This document shows positions 49,766 through 57,988 of a stretch of 64,000 bases of DNA, one piece after another. The DNA is from Fibrobacteria bacterium (GTDB lineage Bacteria > Fibrobacterota > Fibrobacteria > UBA11236), in the NCBI GenBank assembly GCA_025360005.1, contig JANYDA010000060.1:1-64000 (forward strand). The letters run 5' to 3'. Within the stretch, counting starts at the first letter, position 1, and each line of letters begins with the position of its first letter. The translations under genes and the position numbers were made by a program. The notes beneath the pieces were generated by a model. It searched no databases. It had not been told where the DNA came from and saw nothing but the letters and a program-made list of their open reading frames with translations.

Positions 49766-51784
49766 ATGAGGGGGTTGCCTCGAATCGGAGCTTTGCGCCG
49801 GGCGGTTTCCTGGCCCGGTTTGCTCACGGCGGCCTCCGGCCTTTGCCTGCTTGCCGCCTGCAATGTCTTTTCCCCTATCGCCGCCGATAGCGAAAAGGAT
49901 CTCACCTATCGCGGTTTGATCCTGAAAGGCAACCAAGCCATTAACAACGAAGAGTACGCGGCCGCGGAGGAGGACTTCTCGCGGGCTATGGCCCTGAATC
50001 CGCGCGGCTCGGAAGCGTACCTGTTCCACTCCAAGGCGCTGGTGAGCCTGTACAAGATCGACTACAACACGCTGAACAACGAGTTCAACGCCCATCGCAG
50101 CCAGAACGGCGAGCCCCCCAAGAAGAAGGGCATCCCCTTCATCGACTCCGCCACCACCGTCCAGGGCATCGACAGCATCTACTTCCCGGTGGCTCAGTCG
50201 GTGGAAAACCTGGAACATATCCTGCGGCATCAGCGCGATACGGTGCTGATTCCGGGGGGTTGGAAACTCCTGCCGGACGGCGACACCGCTTCGGACGGCA
50301 AGATCTCGGAAGGCGTCGCGCGCCTGGATCTGGGATTGTTGCAGACCATCAAGGGTATGCTCGGCCCTCTCGATCTGGACGGCGACAACCACGTGGGCGG
50401 CGTCTGCGGCCGGAACATCTGCCCGGATACCTCCGCTTCCTGCATGGCGACGGATGCGTACAAGAGTAAGTGCAAGGAAGGCACCGCCAGCGAAGTCAAA
50501 GGCTTTGAAAGCTTCAAGCAGCTCACCCGCAGCATCGACATCAACGATCTGAACTCCAAGGACGTGCGCGCGCGCCAGGTCTCCAGCAATCCCAACGACA
50601 TCAACGGCTTCCTGGACAAGATGCAAGGGCCCATCGCCGCCTCCAGCTTCAACCTGGACTCGGTGACCGGCAGCATGAACACCCACAAGGAAAATCAGCT
50701 CAGCGGCCAGCTGACGGAAATCGTCACCAATATCTCGGACCTCACCAACTTCCTCTCCTACATGCGCTTCAACGATCATCTGGACAACGATTTCGACGAT
50801 CAAGACAGCTCCGGAGGCGGAACGCCCATGGTCTGGCACGACTACGACAAGGACGGCGGCATCCGCTACAACTACGACGAGGAGACCACCGTGCTGGCGG
50901 GCTATGTCGCTCCCGGCCCTAATGGGGAAGGCCACAATATCGGCCATCCCCTCCATCGCTACCTCCATCCCGAACTGTACGTCCAATTCACGGACAGCTC
51001 CTGGACCAAACGCAAGGTGGCCAAGGATACCTCCAAGAACGCCCGCAAGGCGACCATGATCAAACATTGCCAGGACGTGGCCAATGCCCTGGAGATCAAG
51101 GGCAAGGTGGACGATGTGCTTAAGGTGCACCTGGCCACGGTTACCTGCACCACCTTTTCATCCATCCTCAAATCCACCGTCAGGCCGCCGGCGCGCAGCG
51201 ATTGGATTTCCGGCACCGCGGGCATAGACGAGGAGATGATCGATGATCGCGATAACGACTACGACGGCATCAAGGACGAGGACGCGCGCAACACCAGGGG
51301 CATGGACGACGACGACGACGCGCTGCTCACGGTCGACATGATCGGGACCAATCCCCCGCCCATGGTCTGGAGCGATTTTCCCGGCCACGTCAACCAATGC
51401 CCGGACATAGACGTGGGCATTCCCATGTTGGACCCGCCCTTCCAGCGCCAGTTCTGCATCGGAGCGCTGGAGCACCGCATCTACCTGGCCCAGCACGGCG
51501 GAGTGGACTCGCTCAAAGTCTACTACTCCCGATTCCTGGGGGAAGGTCCGAGCCGGAATTGCCTGGAGGATTTCGACAAGCTGCCGCAGGCCTACAAGGA
51601 TAAGGTGGGTCTGAAAAGCTCCCAGGATGCCGCGGTGCAGGACGCATGCCAATTCAAGCATATCTGGATCCACGGCATGCCGCCCAGATCCGAGTGGACC
51701 GCCGGAGTCTTTGGAATCGATGAGGAAATCCTCGACGGGGTGGACAATGACGGCGACGGCTGGATCGACGAGGACGTGAAATGA
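49766..51784 (+). CDS. Lipoprotein with TPR-like start and Ca-binding-like Asp-rich loops
   Basis: 672 residues. A lipoprotein signal ends in LLAAC (Cys32). One TPR-like helical pair follows (about 48-98: YRGLILKGNQAINNEEYAAAEEDFSRAMALNPRGSEAYLFH). Several acidic loops resemble EF-hand/dockerin calcium loops: DLDGDNHVG near 200, DNDYDGIKDED near 495, and DNDGDGWIDED at the end. No enzyme motif. It overlaps by four bases with the following outer-membrane protein, so the two probably work together at the outer membrane. ATG follows a GGAGG site. Confidence 0.6.
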   Translation: MRGLPRIGALRRAVSWPGLLTAASGLCLLAACNVFSPIAADSEKDLTYRGLILKGNQAINNEEYAAAEEDFSRAMALNPRGSEAYLFHSKALVSLYKIDYNTLNNEFNAHRSQNGEPPKKKGIPFIDSATTVQGIDSIYFPVAQSVENLEHILRHQRDTVLIPGGWKLLPDGDTASDGKISEGVARLDLGLLQTIKGMLGPLDLDGDNHVGGVCGRNICPDTSASCMATDAYKSKCKEGTASEVKGFESFKQLTRSIDINDLNSKDVRARQVSSNPNDINGFLDKMQGPIAASSFNLDSVTGSMNTHKENQLSGQLTEIVTNISDLTNFLSYMRFNDHLDNDFDDQDSSGGGTPMVWHDYDKDGGIRYNYDEETTVLAGYVAPGPNGEGHNIGHPLHRYLHPELYVQFTDSSWTKRKVAKDTSKNARKATMIKHCQDVANALEIKGKVDDVLKVHLATVTCTTFSSILKSTVRPPARSDWISGTAGIDEEMIDDRDNDYDGIKDEDARNTRGMDDDDDALLTVDMIGTNPPPMVWSDFPGHVNQCPDIDVGIPMLDPPFQRQFCIGALEHRIYLAQHGGVDSLKVYYSRFLGEGPSRNCLEDFDKLPQAYKDKVGLKSSQDAAVQDACQFKHIWIHGMPPRSEWTAGVFGIDEEILDGVDNDGDGWIDEDVK

Positions 51785-52899
51785 GGCGCACAACCGTTCT
51801 TATCGCGGCGGCCATGGCCGTCGCCGCCTCGCGTCCGTTCGCGGAGGCGGGTCCCCAATTCCGAGACACCAAATCGCAATCCCTGGGGCGCACCGGCGTG
51901 GCCTCTTCCCAAGGCGCTCCGTCCCTTTTGCTCAATCCCGCCGCCATGGCCAAGGAAACGGGCGGGAACGTGGGCCTCTCCGTGGATGTGGGCGTAAACT
52001 CCGTCTTGCTGGATTACGTCAGCTGGGCCGCGGACAACCACCAGTATCTGAATAAGCCGGACACCCTGTTGACCAAGATCGGCCCCGTGGACAACAAGTG
52101 GGCCCCGTTCTCGCAAACCCTGCTCCTCTACGGGAACTGGCAAGGCATCGGCTTCGACGTGGTTTCCGATACGCGTTATGATCTTACCCTGGCCAAGGCG
52201 GTGGTGACTCCCGTCATCGGCGTAGGCGCGCTGTCCGACCTGTTGCTGACCGCGGGCAAGGGGTTCAAAGCCGATGACGGCTACCGTTTCGGGTTCGCGC
52301 TCAAGTACCTGTACCGCTTGCGTTACGATGATCGCCTGGTGGGAACCACCGATGACGACTTCTACAAAGCCAAGGCCACCTTGCAGAAGCCGGACAAAAC
52401 CCTTTCGCAAAAACTCGCCAAGCTGGGCGTCGCCTCGGACATCGCCAAAACCAGCCAGGGCGTTGGCCTAAACCTGGGCGCGGAAAAAGACATCGACGCG
52501 AATTGGACCGCCGGCCTTTCCACGCTGGACTTCCCCACCCTTCTCGATCAGCATCTATTGCGTCCGGAGATCAACCTTGGGCTGGCCTTCCACCGGGACG
52601 TGGATCTGGTCCCGGATCTGGACAATCGCGTATTGGTCAACCTGGACTGGCAGCGCTTCCTTATCCCGGGCACGCCCTGGTTCAAGCAGTTGAAGATGGG
52701 CGCGGCCCTGGAAGGGTTCATGAACAAACGCGAGGTGGCCTATATCGGCTTGGGCCTCAACGACGGATATCCCACCTTCGGCGTGCGCTTCGGTTATCTG
52801 GTCTACTTGAGCTATGTGTATGTGGCCGAGGAAACCGGCACCTATCCCGGCCAGGAGAAGCTCAGCTTCCACAAACTGGCGCTGCAAGCCCAGATCTGA
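51781..52899 (+). CDS. Putative outer-membrane beta-barrel (PorV/FadL-like)
   Basis: 372 residues. The signal peptide is 1-23. The N-terminal block F-R-D-T-K-S-Q-S-L-G-R-T-G-V-A-S-S-Q-G-A then S-L-L-L-N-P-A-A-M-A is the family-level signature of FadL/PorV-type barrels, where a G-x-A-x-x...NPA motif starts the barrel. The rest alternates strand-like segments. PorV-type proteins shuttle T9SS substrates, so a role with the acidic lipoprotein upstream is possible but unproven. ATGA coupling to that gene. Confidence 0.65.
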   Translation: MRRTTVLIAAAMAVAASRPFAEAGPQFRDTKSQSLGRTGVASSQGAPSLLLNPAAMAKETGGNVGLSVDVGVNSVLLDYVSWAADNHQYLNKPDTLLTKIGPVDNKWAPFSQTLLLYGNWQGIGFDVVSDTRYDLTLAKAVVTPVIGVGALSDLLLTAGKGFKADDGYRFGFALKYLYRLRYDDRLVGTTDDDFYKAKATLQKPDKTLSQKLAKLGVASDIAKTSQGVGLNLGAEKDIDANWTAGLSTLDFPTLLDQHLLRPEINLGLAFHRDVDLVPDLDNRVLVNLDWQRFLIPGTPWFKQLKMGAALEGFMNKREVAYIGLGLNDGYPTFGVRFGYLVYLSYVYVAEETGTYPGQEKLSFHKLALQAQI

Positions 52900-52956
52900 C
52901 CCCGCGGCGGGCCACCCGCGCTGCTTTCGTCCGGATAGCGCTTGGGAAACGCTTGG

Positions 52957-52972
52957 GTAACGCCTGGGTTAC
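52957..52972. repeat. GTAAC-N6-GTTAC palindrome, copy 6
   Basis: Exact copy, spacer GCCTGG, extended to GGGTAAC/GTTACCC (seven pairs). It lies between the convergent ends of the barrel-protein and CysQ genes, where it could also act as a terminator hairpin. Confidence 0.85.
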
Positions 52973-53000
52973 CCGATTCGCTATCCCGGTCCCATCTCCG

Positions 53001-53864
53001 TCACCTACCGTTCAGCTTTTCCAGCAAGGCCTGGTGCGTCGCTCCGTTGGAGGCGAAGATGCCCCGGTTCAGCACCGGATCGGGCGCGCGGAAATCCAGG
53101 CGGTCCCCGCGCAAATCCGTGAGCCGGCCGCCGGCCTCCTCCAGGATCAATTGCGGGGCCGCCAGGTCCCAGAGACACATGGGGTTCTGCGCCGGAGAAA
53201 CGAAAGCGGTATAAGCCCCGCGCGCCACCTCATTGATCTTCAGCGATCCGCTCATGCGATGGTGGGGCGGGTTGTCCAATTGGCGCAACAAATCGTGCAG
53301 GCCAGGCGACAGGCGCCCATGCGAGGTGATGAGATTGGGCCTTGTCTCCCCGGAAACCTTTACCGGCAGCACTTCCACCAGGTCCGATTCCGACGCCACG
53401 AAAGCGCGGAAGGCGCCCTCCCCTTGGGACGCGTAGTAGATTTCCCCCAGCTCCGGCTTGTAAGTCATCCCCACCACGGGCAGTCCGTCCACGGCCAAGG
53501 CCAGGATCACGCCGTAATGCTGGCCGTTGCGGATATAGCTGGAAGTGGAATCCAGCGGATCCAGGATCCAGCAACGATGCGCCTGGTGCCAGGGCGCGGC
53601 CTCCGGATTGAGATGCCAGGTTTCCTCGTTGAGGATGGCGTCGCCGGGGAAATGCGCGCCTATTTCGCCGTCCAGGTAAGCCGCGCATTGGTGATCGATC
53701 TGGGTGACGATGGAGTTGTCGGATTTATAGGAGACTTCCGTGCCGTCCGCGCGCCCGGCCAGCAGCAACTCGCCCGCTTCCAGGATCACCCGATACATGA
53801 ACTCGAGTTCCTGGGAATGCCGGGAGCCGGCGAAGACCTTCTGCATCCCTTGGAAAGATAGCAT
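53001..53864 (-). CDS. cysQ: 3'(2'),5'-bisphosphate nucleotidase, CysQ-like
   Basis: About 287 residues of the inositol-monophosphatase fold. Metal-site motifs are D-P-L-D-S-T (W-I-L-D-P-L-D-S-T-S-S-Y), N-E-E-T upstream, and the C-terminal W-D-L-A-A-P near residue 230. The family hydrolyses PAP to AMP during sulphur assimilation, or inositol phosphates. CysQ is favoured by the TEVSYKSDNSIVTQIDH start of the domain, but no sulphate genes are nearby. Start at 53864 or 53846; a longer frame to 54068 would run into the next gene. Confidence 0.78.
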   Translation of the reverse strand: MLSFQGMQKVFAGSRHSQELEFMYRVILEAGELLLAGRADGTEVSYKSDNSIVTQIDHQCAAYLDGEIGAHFPGDAILNEETWHLNPEAAPWHQAHRCWILDPLDSTSSYIRNGQHYGVILALAVDGLPVVGMTYKPELGEIYYASQGEGAFRAFVASESDLVEVLPVKVSGETRPNLITSHGRLSPGLHDLLRQLDNPPHHRMSGSLKINEVARGAYTAFVSPAQNPMCLWDLAAPQLILEEAGGRLTDLRGDRLDFRAPDPVLNRGIFASNGATHQALLEKLNGR

Positions 53865-53919
53865 TAACGGTGTGACGGGGCCGACAAAGCCCGCTTGCGC
53901 GCGCGAGGCCTGCCTCCGC

Positions 53920-54990
53920 TCAGGGTTGCCGGGAGCCCGCGGATTGCAGATGCAAACGGCCCAAGAAATCGAACCAACCGCCCTTGGCCTGCGGCAAGGC
54001 GATAAGGAAAGGATTGCCAAGCTGCGACTGGGGCGGCGAGGGATCGGTTGCCGCAGCGGCGCCCACATGCAAAGCGGTGGAGGCGGTGAGATAGCCGCTT
54101 TCCTTCATCCAGGTTGCGCATAAGGAAGGCCAGGTCTTGAGGTCCGGCAAATCGGGCGCGCCGGCCACCCCGTCCGCCAGGCCAAAGCCGTGCGGCCCAT
54201 GATCGAACAGCTTCATCTGGGCGGACACGCCGGCCTTGATCAGGGAATCATGGTACATCACGCTGTTCTCCACCGGCACGGTAGCATCGTCCTTGGCATG
54301 CACCAGGTAGGCGGGCGGCGTTTGGGCATCCACCTGTTTTTCGTTGGAGAGGAGGCGGGTCAGCGCGGCGCTGGGATTGGTCCCCAGCAAACTGTTGCGC
54401 GACCCCACATGCGCGAAAGGCCCTTCCATGGTGATCACGGGATAGACCAGGATTTGGAAGTAAGGCTTGCAGGATTGGCGATCCACCGGATCCGCCGCGG
54501 CCGGATTGCCGGCGTCGTAATGGGTGGCCACGGTGGAAGCCAGGTGCCCGCCCGCGGAAAACCCCACGATGCCGACGCGGGATGGATCGATTTTGTAGCG
54601 GCCGGCATTGGCCCGCACAAAGCGCAAGGCGCGTTGTCCATCGTTCATCTCGATGGGATGGCGGTACGGGGAGACGCGGTACTTGAGCACGAAGGCGGAG
54701 ACGCCCAGGGTGTTGAGCCATTTGGCAACCTGGTTGCCTTCCTTTTCCGTGGCGAGATGATCATAGCCGCCGCCGGGGCAGATGACGGCGGAAGTCCCGA
54801 CCGCGATTTTGGCGTCCGCGGGGAAAAAAGTGACGGAAGGCTTGGATGCGTTGGCGGTATCCTTGGCGCCGGGCGCCCCACTAGGCCACAAGAATTCTTC
54901 GCCGGCATGCGCGCGACAGGGCAGCAATGCCATGGAAACCGAGACTATCGATCCCAAAAGTCCGGTCGGCATCCGATGATGGCGCAGCAT
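53920..54990 (-). CDS. Secreted alpha/beta hydrolase (carbohydrate-esterase-like), first of two paralogues
   Basis: 356 residues with a signal peptide (about 1-29). The oxyanion motif CPGGGYDHLA is near 71-80, the nucleophile Ser in GFSAGGH near 143-149, Asp in HAKDDATVP near 234, and the final His in HGPHGFG near 267. This pattern is the BD-FAE/acetyl-xylan-esterase-like branch, often acting on plant polysaccharide esters. The second paralogue lies directly upstream in the same direction. Confidence 0.8.
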   Translation of the reverse strand: MLRHHRMPTGLLGSIVSVSMALLPCRAHAGEEFLWPSGAPGAKDTANASKPSVTFFPADAKIAVGTSAVICPGGGYDHLATEKEGNQVAKWLNTLGVSAFVLKYRVSPYRHPIEMNDGQRALRFVRANAGRYKIDPSRVGIVGFSAGGHLASTVATHYDAGNPAAADPVDRQSCKPYFQILVYPVITMEGPFAHVGSRNSLLGTNPSAALTRLLSNEKQVDAQTPPAYLVHAKDDATVPVENSVMYHDSLIKAGVSAQMKLFDHGPHGFGLADGVAGAPDLPDLKTWPSLCATWMKESGYLTASTALHVGAAAATDPSPPQSQLGNPFLIALPQAKGGWFDFLGRLHLQSAGSRQP

Positions 54991-55138
54991 AGCGGTTTTC
55001 TCCCCGCCCTTAAGATAAACTCAATCCCGTTTTATACGGGCGGGATTTGGCCCGGAAAGGCCCAAGGGAGAGGGACGAGGGTTTTTGGGAAAGCCTCCGG
55101 CCACAAATGCCTGCCCCCATGACACCATCCGGCCGGGC

Positions 55139-56155
55139 TTAAGGCGCTTTGGGACCCAGCATTCCCAAGCCCTGCAGCCAGATCCCGCAGCGGGACGGCC
55201 AGCCGGCCAATTGCGGCTGGCCCGGTTCCCCGGTCCGCTCCGCCGCCAACCCAAAGGCGTGGGTCCCTTGCGCAAAGGCCAGAAACTCCACGGTTACCCC
55301 TGCTTTGCGCAGCGCGTCCGCGTAGGCCCGGCTGTTGGTGAAGTCCACCACCGGATCGGATTCCGCATGCACGATGAAGGCGGGCGGCGTCCGCGCGCTG
55401 ACATGCCTTTCCGCGGAGAGGAAATCCAATAGCGCGGGATCCGGGTCCGGCCCCAACAGGTTGGCGCGGGAGGCGCGGTGCGCATAGGGCGCGGCCATGG
55501 AGATAACGGGGTAGATCAGGATCTGGAAATCCGGGCGGTCCGGGAACCTATCGATGGGATCCGCCGCCTGCGGATCGCCGGCCAGCGGATGCGTGGCCAG
55601 GGTAGCGGCCAGGTGACCCCCCGCCGAGAAACCCAGCATCCCCACGCGCTTGCCGTCCAGGTGGTAGAGGTCCGCATGGGCGCGCACCCAGCGCATGGCC
55701 CGCCGCGCGTCGCCCGTTTCCACGGGATAGCGGTAGGCCGGGCCCAAGCGGTAGTCCAGTTGGAAGGCGCGCACGCCCAGGGAGGCCAGCCAGCGCGCCG
55801 GTTCCACCCCTTCCTTCTTGCGTGCCAGGATCCCATAGGCGCCTCCCGGGCAGATGATCACGGCCGTCCCGTTGGCCTTGGCCGAATCGGGGGGATACAT
55901 GGTGAGGAAAGGCCGGTCGGCGGGCGCGTTCCCCAACGCTCCCGGAGCGGCTTCCGGCCAAAGGGGCTTACAATCCAACGCGACGGGGCAACCGGGAATG
56001 GGCAGGGGGTTGCCGGATGGGCGCGCCATAGCGTTAAGATCTTTTTGGGCGGAGAATGCCGATGGAACGGGCGCGGCCGGGGAAGGAGCGAACAGACAAG
56101 CGAAAGCGAGTAATCCGGAGCAGCCGGATTGCCTCAACGCGGTGAAGGACCGCAT
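55139..56155 (-). CDS. Secreted alpha/beta hydrolase (carbohydrate-esterase-like), second paralogue
   Basis: 338 residues with an N-terminal signal (about 1-27). It has CPGGAYGILA, GFSAGGH, HAESDPVVDF and GTHAFG in the same order and spacing as the neighbour at 53920-54990, and the shared YPVISM and ARTPPAF stretches show a tandem duplication. Catalytic residues are intact in both. Such pairs often have slightly different substrate preference. Confidence 0.8.
   Translation of the reverse strand: MRSFTALRQSGCSGLLAFACLFAPSPAAPVPSAFSAQKDLNAMARPSGNPLPIPGCPVALDCKPLWPEAAPGALGNAPADRPFLTMYPPDSAKANGTAVIICPGGAYGILARKKEGVEPARWLASLGVRAFQLDYRLGPAYRYPVETGDARRAMRWVRAHADLYHLDGKRVGMLGFSAGGHLAATLATHPLAGDPQAADPIDRFPDRPDFQILIYPVISMAAPYAHRASRANLLGPDPDPALLDFLSAERHVSARTPPAFIVHAESDPVVDFTNSRAYADALRKAGVTVEFLAFAQGTHAFGLAAERTGEPGQPQLAGWPSRCGIWLQGLGMLGPKAP
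55282..55297. repeat. One-mismatch copy of the GTAAC-N6-GTTAC palindrome
   Basis: GAAAC-TCCACG-GTTAC, inside the second esterase gene. Confidence 0.4.
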
Positions 56156-56159
56156 GCCG

Positions 56160-56600
56160 TCAGTGGGAGAATTTCCAGGCCAGACCCAACATACCGCCCA
56201 GCACCACCAACACCAACAGGACCTTGACTATCACCGGCACGCCGGTTTTCGATTCTTCGTTCAACCAGTCGGGGGCGGTGGCGGGCGCGCCCGCGTCTTC
56301 CAGGGAATCGGCGAGCGGGTGGGGTTCCATCGCCGGCGGATGGATATCGGCGCGGGGCGGCGCATCGGCCCCGGCATGGCCGGCATGCTCCTGAGGATAT
56401 GCGGTGGTTTCCGAACCGGGGACGCGGGCCTCGGAGGGGGACGCTTGCGCGTCAAGACCGTCCATGCCGCGGCGCTTGCATTCCGAAAGGATGAGGTTCA
56501 CGGCCACGTCCGGACCGGTGGCGCGGCTCGTCGTCAGCATCTGCCGCAACTTGGCGTCGGAGACCGTGGCCAACTTTTCTTCGAATTCATTCAGTTTCAT
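56160..56600 (-). CDS. Tail-anchored protein of unknown function
   Basis: 146 residues. A helical, charged N-terminus (MKLNEFEEKLATVSDAKLRQML; DVAVNLILSECKRRGMDGL) is followed by a Pro/Ala/His-rich linker and one C-terminal membrane helix (about 124-143, VIVKVLLVLVVLGGMLGLAW). This single-anchor plan puts the N-terminal part in the cytoplasm. The start is the ATG at 56600 with an AGGG about 12 bases ahead. It lies four bases from the esterase gene's start, on the same strand. Family not recognised. Confidence 0.55.
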   Translation of the reverse strand: MKLNEFEEKLATVSDAKLRQMLTTSRATGPDVAVNLILSECKRRGMDGLDAQASPSEARVPGSETTAYPQEHAGHAGADAPPRADIHPPAMEPHPLADSLEDAGAPATAPDWLNEESKTGVPVIVKVLLVLVVLGGMLGLAWKFSH

Positions 56601-56813
56601 CGGCCAAGCCCTTTCACAAGCATGCCAGCGGAGAAGGCCTGGGCCGTCTCCCGTTAACGATTCCGGAAACGCGGATAGGAAAGACCGGAAACGTATTCGG
56701 ACTATAGTGTAGCAAACAACCCCGGGCCTCTGCAAAGGTTCAATTCATGGCAACAATTGCTAATTTCCCCGCTGTCGATGCCGTCATACCCTTTCCAATC
56801 AAAGGAGCATCCC

Positions 56814-57959
56814 TTGGCCTCAGGTAAAAACCGTCTTCTCGACGCCGTGACACCTTTGCTGTTCACCCTCTGCTTTTCCACCACCGCCGCTTTCAGCGCC
56901 GCTCCCGCCGATACGTCGGCCCATGCCGCCAGCGGCAAGGATTCCGCGTCGGCTTCCGCGACCGCGGCGAAGGCGAAGGGGCCTTCCGCCGCCGTCAAGA
57001 CCACGCTTCCCGCCGGTCTGTACGCGGAGTTCTATACCACCAAGGGGAAAATCGTCACCCAACTGGAGTTTGAAAAGGTGCCTTTGACGGTAACCAACTT
57101 CGTGGGACTGGTGGAAGGGACCAAGGCGTCCAACAAACCCGCCGGCGTCCATTTCTACGACGGCCTCACCTTCCATCGCGTGATCGCGGACTTCATGATC
57201 CAGGGCGGCGATCCGCAAGGCAACGGCACCGGCGGCCCCGGTTACCAGTTCCAGGACGAGTTCGACTCCACCCTTAAGCATGACAGGCCGGGCATCCTTT
57301 CCATGGCCAATTCCGGACCGGGAACCAACGGCAGCCAATTCTTCATCACGCATGTGCCCACCCCCCATCTGGATGGACACCACACCGTGTTCGGCCATGT
57401 GGTGCAGGGCCAGGACGTGGTCAACGCCATCGTCGTCGGAAACGTCATGGACAGCGTGCGCATCCTGCGCGTGGGGGCCAAGGCGAAGAAGTTCAAGGGC
57501 GATGAAGCCGCGTTCCAGGCGCAGCTGAAGAAAAGCGGCGAAATCGCCGCCGCGAAAAAAGTCAAAGAAGATCTCGAAAGGAAGAAGATGGAAGCCGCAA
57601 CCAATGAACTGATCAAGAAGGCCACCGCCACCCCCTCCGGCCTCAAATACATCGTCACCCGCCCCGGAACCGGTCCCAGGCCCGCCTCCGGCGCCTCCGT
57701 CAAGGTGCATTACGCGGGCCGCCTCACGGACGGCAAGGAGTTCGACAACTCCTACAAGCGCGGCCAGCCCATCGACTTCAAGGTCGGCACCGGCATGGTC
57801 ATCCCAGGCTGGGACGAGGGCATCATGCTGATGCAGAAGGGCGAGAAGCGCACCTTGATAATCCCCGCCAACCTGGCCTACGGCCCGGACGGCCGCCCGC
57901 CCGTAATCCCCCAGAACGCCACGCTCGTCTTCGACGTGGAATTGGTGGATTTCCAATAA
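56814..57959 (+). CDS. Exported peptidyl-prolyl isomerase with cyclophilin and FKBP domains
   Basis: 381 residues from a TTG preceded by AAAGGAG; an earlier ATG at 56757 has no such site. A signal peptide (about 5-30) and Ala/Ser linker precede a cyclophilin domain, about 70-215 ([37 protein letters not shown]). A charged helical linker follows (about 220-275, Lys/Glu-rich), then an FKBP domain, about 280-381 ([42 protein letters not shown]). Both active sites look complete. It probably folds proteins in the periplasm or outside the cell. Confidence 0.88.
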   Translation: MASGKNRLLDAVTPLLFTLCFSTTAAFSAAPADTSAHAASGKDSASASATAAKAKGPSAAVKTTLPAGLYAEFYTTKGKIVTQLEFEKVPLTVTNFVGLVEGTKASNKPAGVHFYDGLTFHRVIADFMIQGGDPQGNGTGGPGYQFQDEFDSTLKHDRPGILSMANSGPGTNGSQFFITHVPTPHLDGHHTVFGHVVQGQDVVNAIVVGNVMDSVRILRVGAKAKKFKGDEAAFQAQLKKSGEIAAAKKVKEDLERKKMEAATNELIKKATATPSGLKYIVTRPGTGPRPASGASVKVHYAGRLTDGKEFDNSYKRGQPIDFKVGTGMVIPGWDEGIMLMQKGEKRTLIIPANLAYGPDGRPPVIPQNATLVFDVELVDFQ

Positions 57960-57988
57960 CCTTCCGTTAAGCCCCTAAGGAGCATGCG

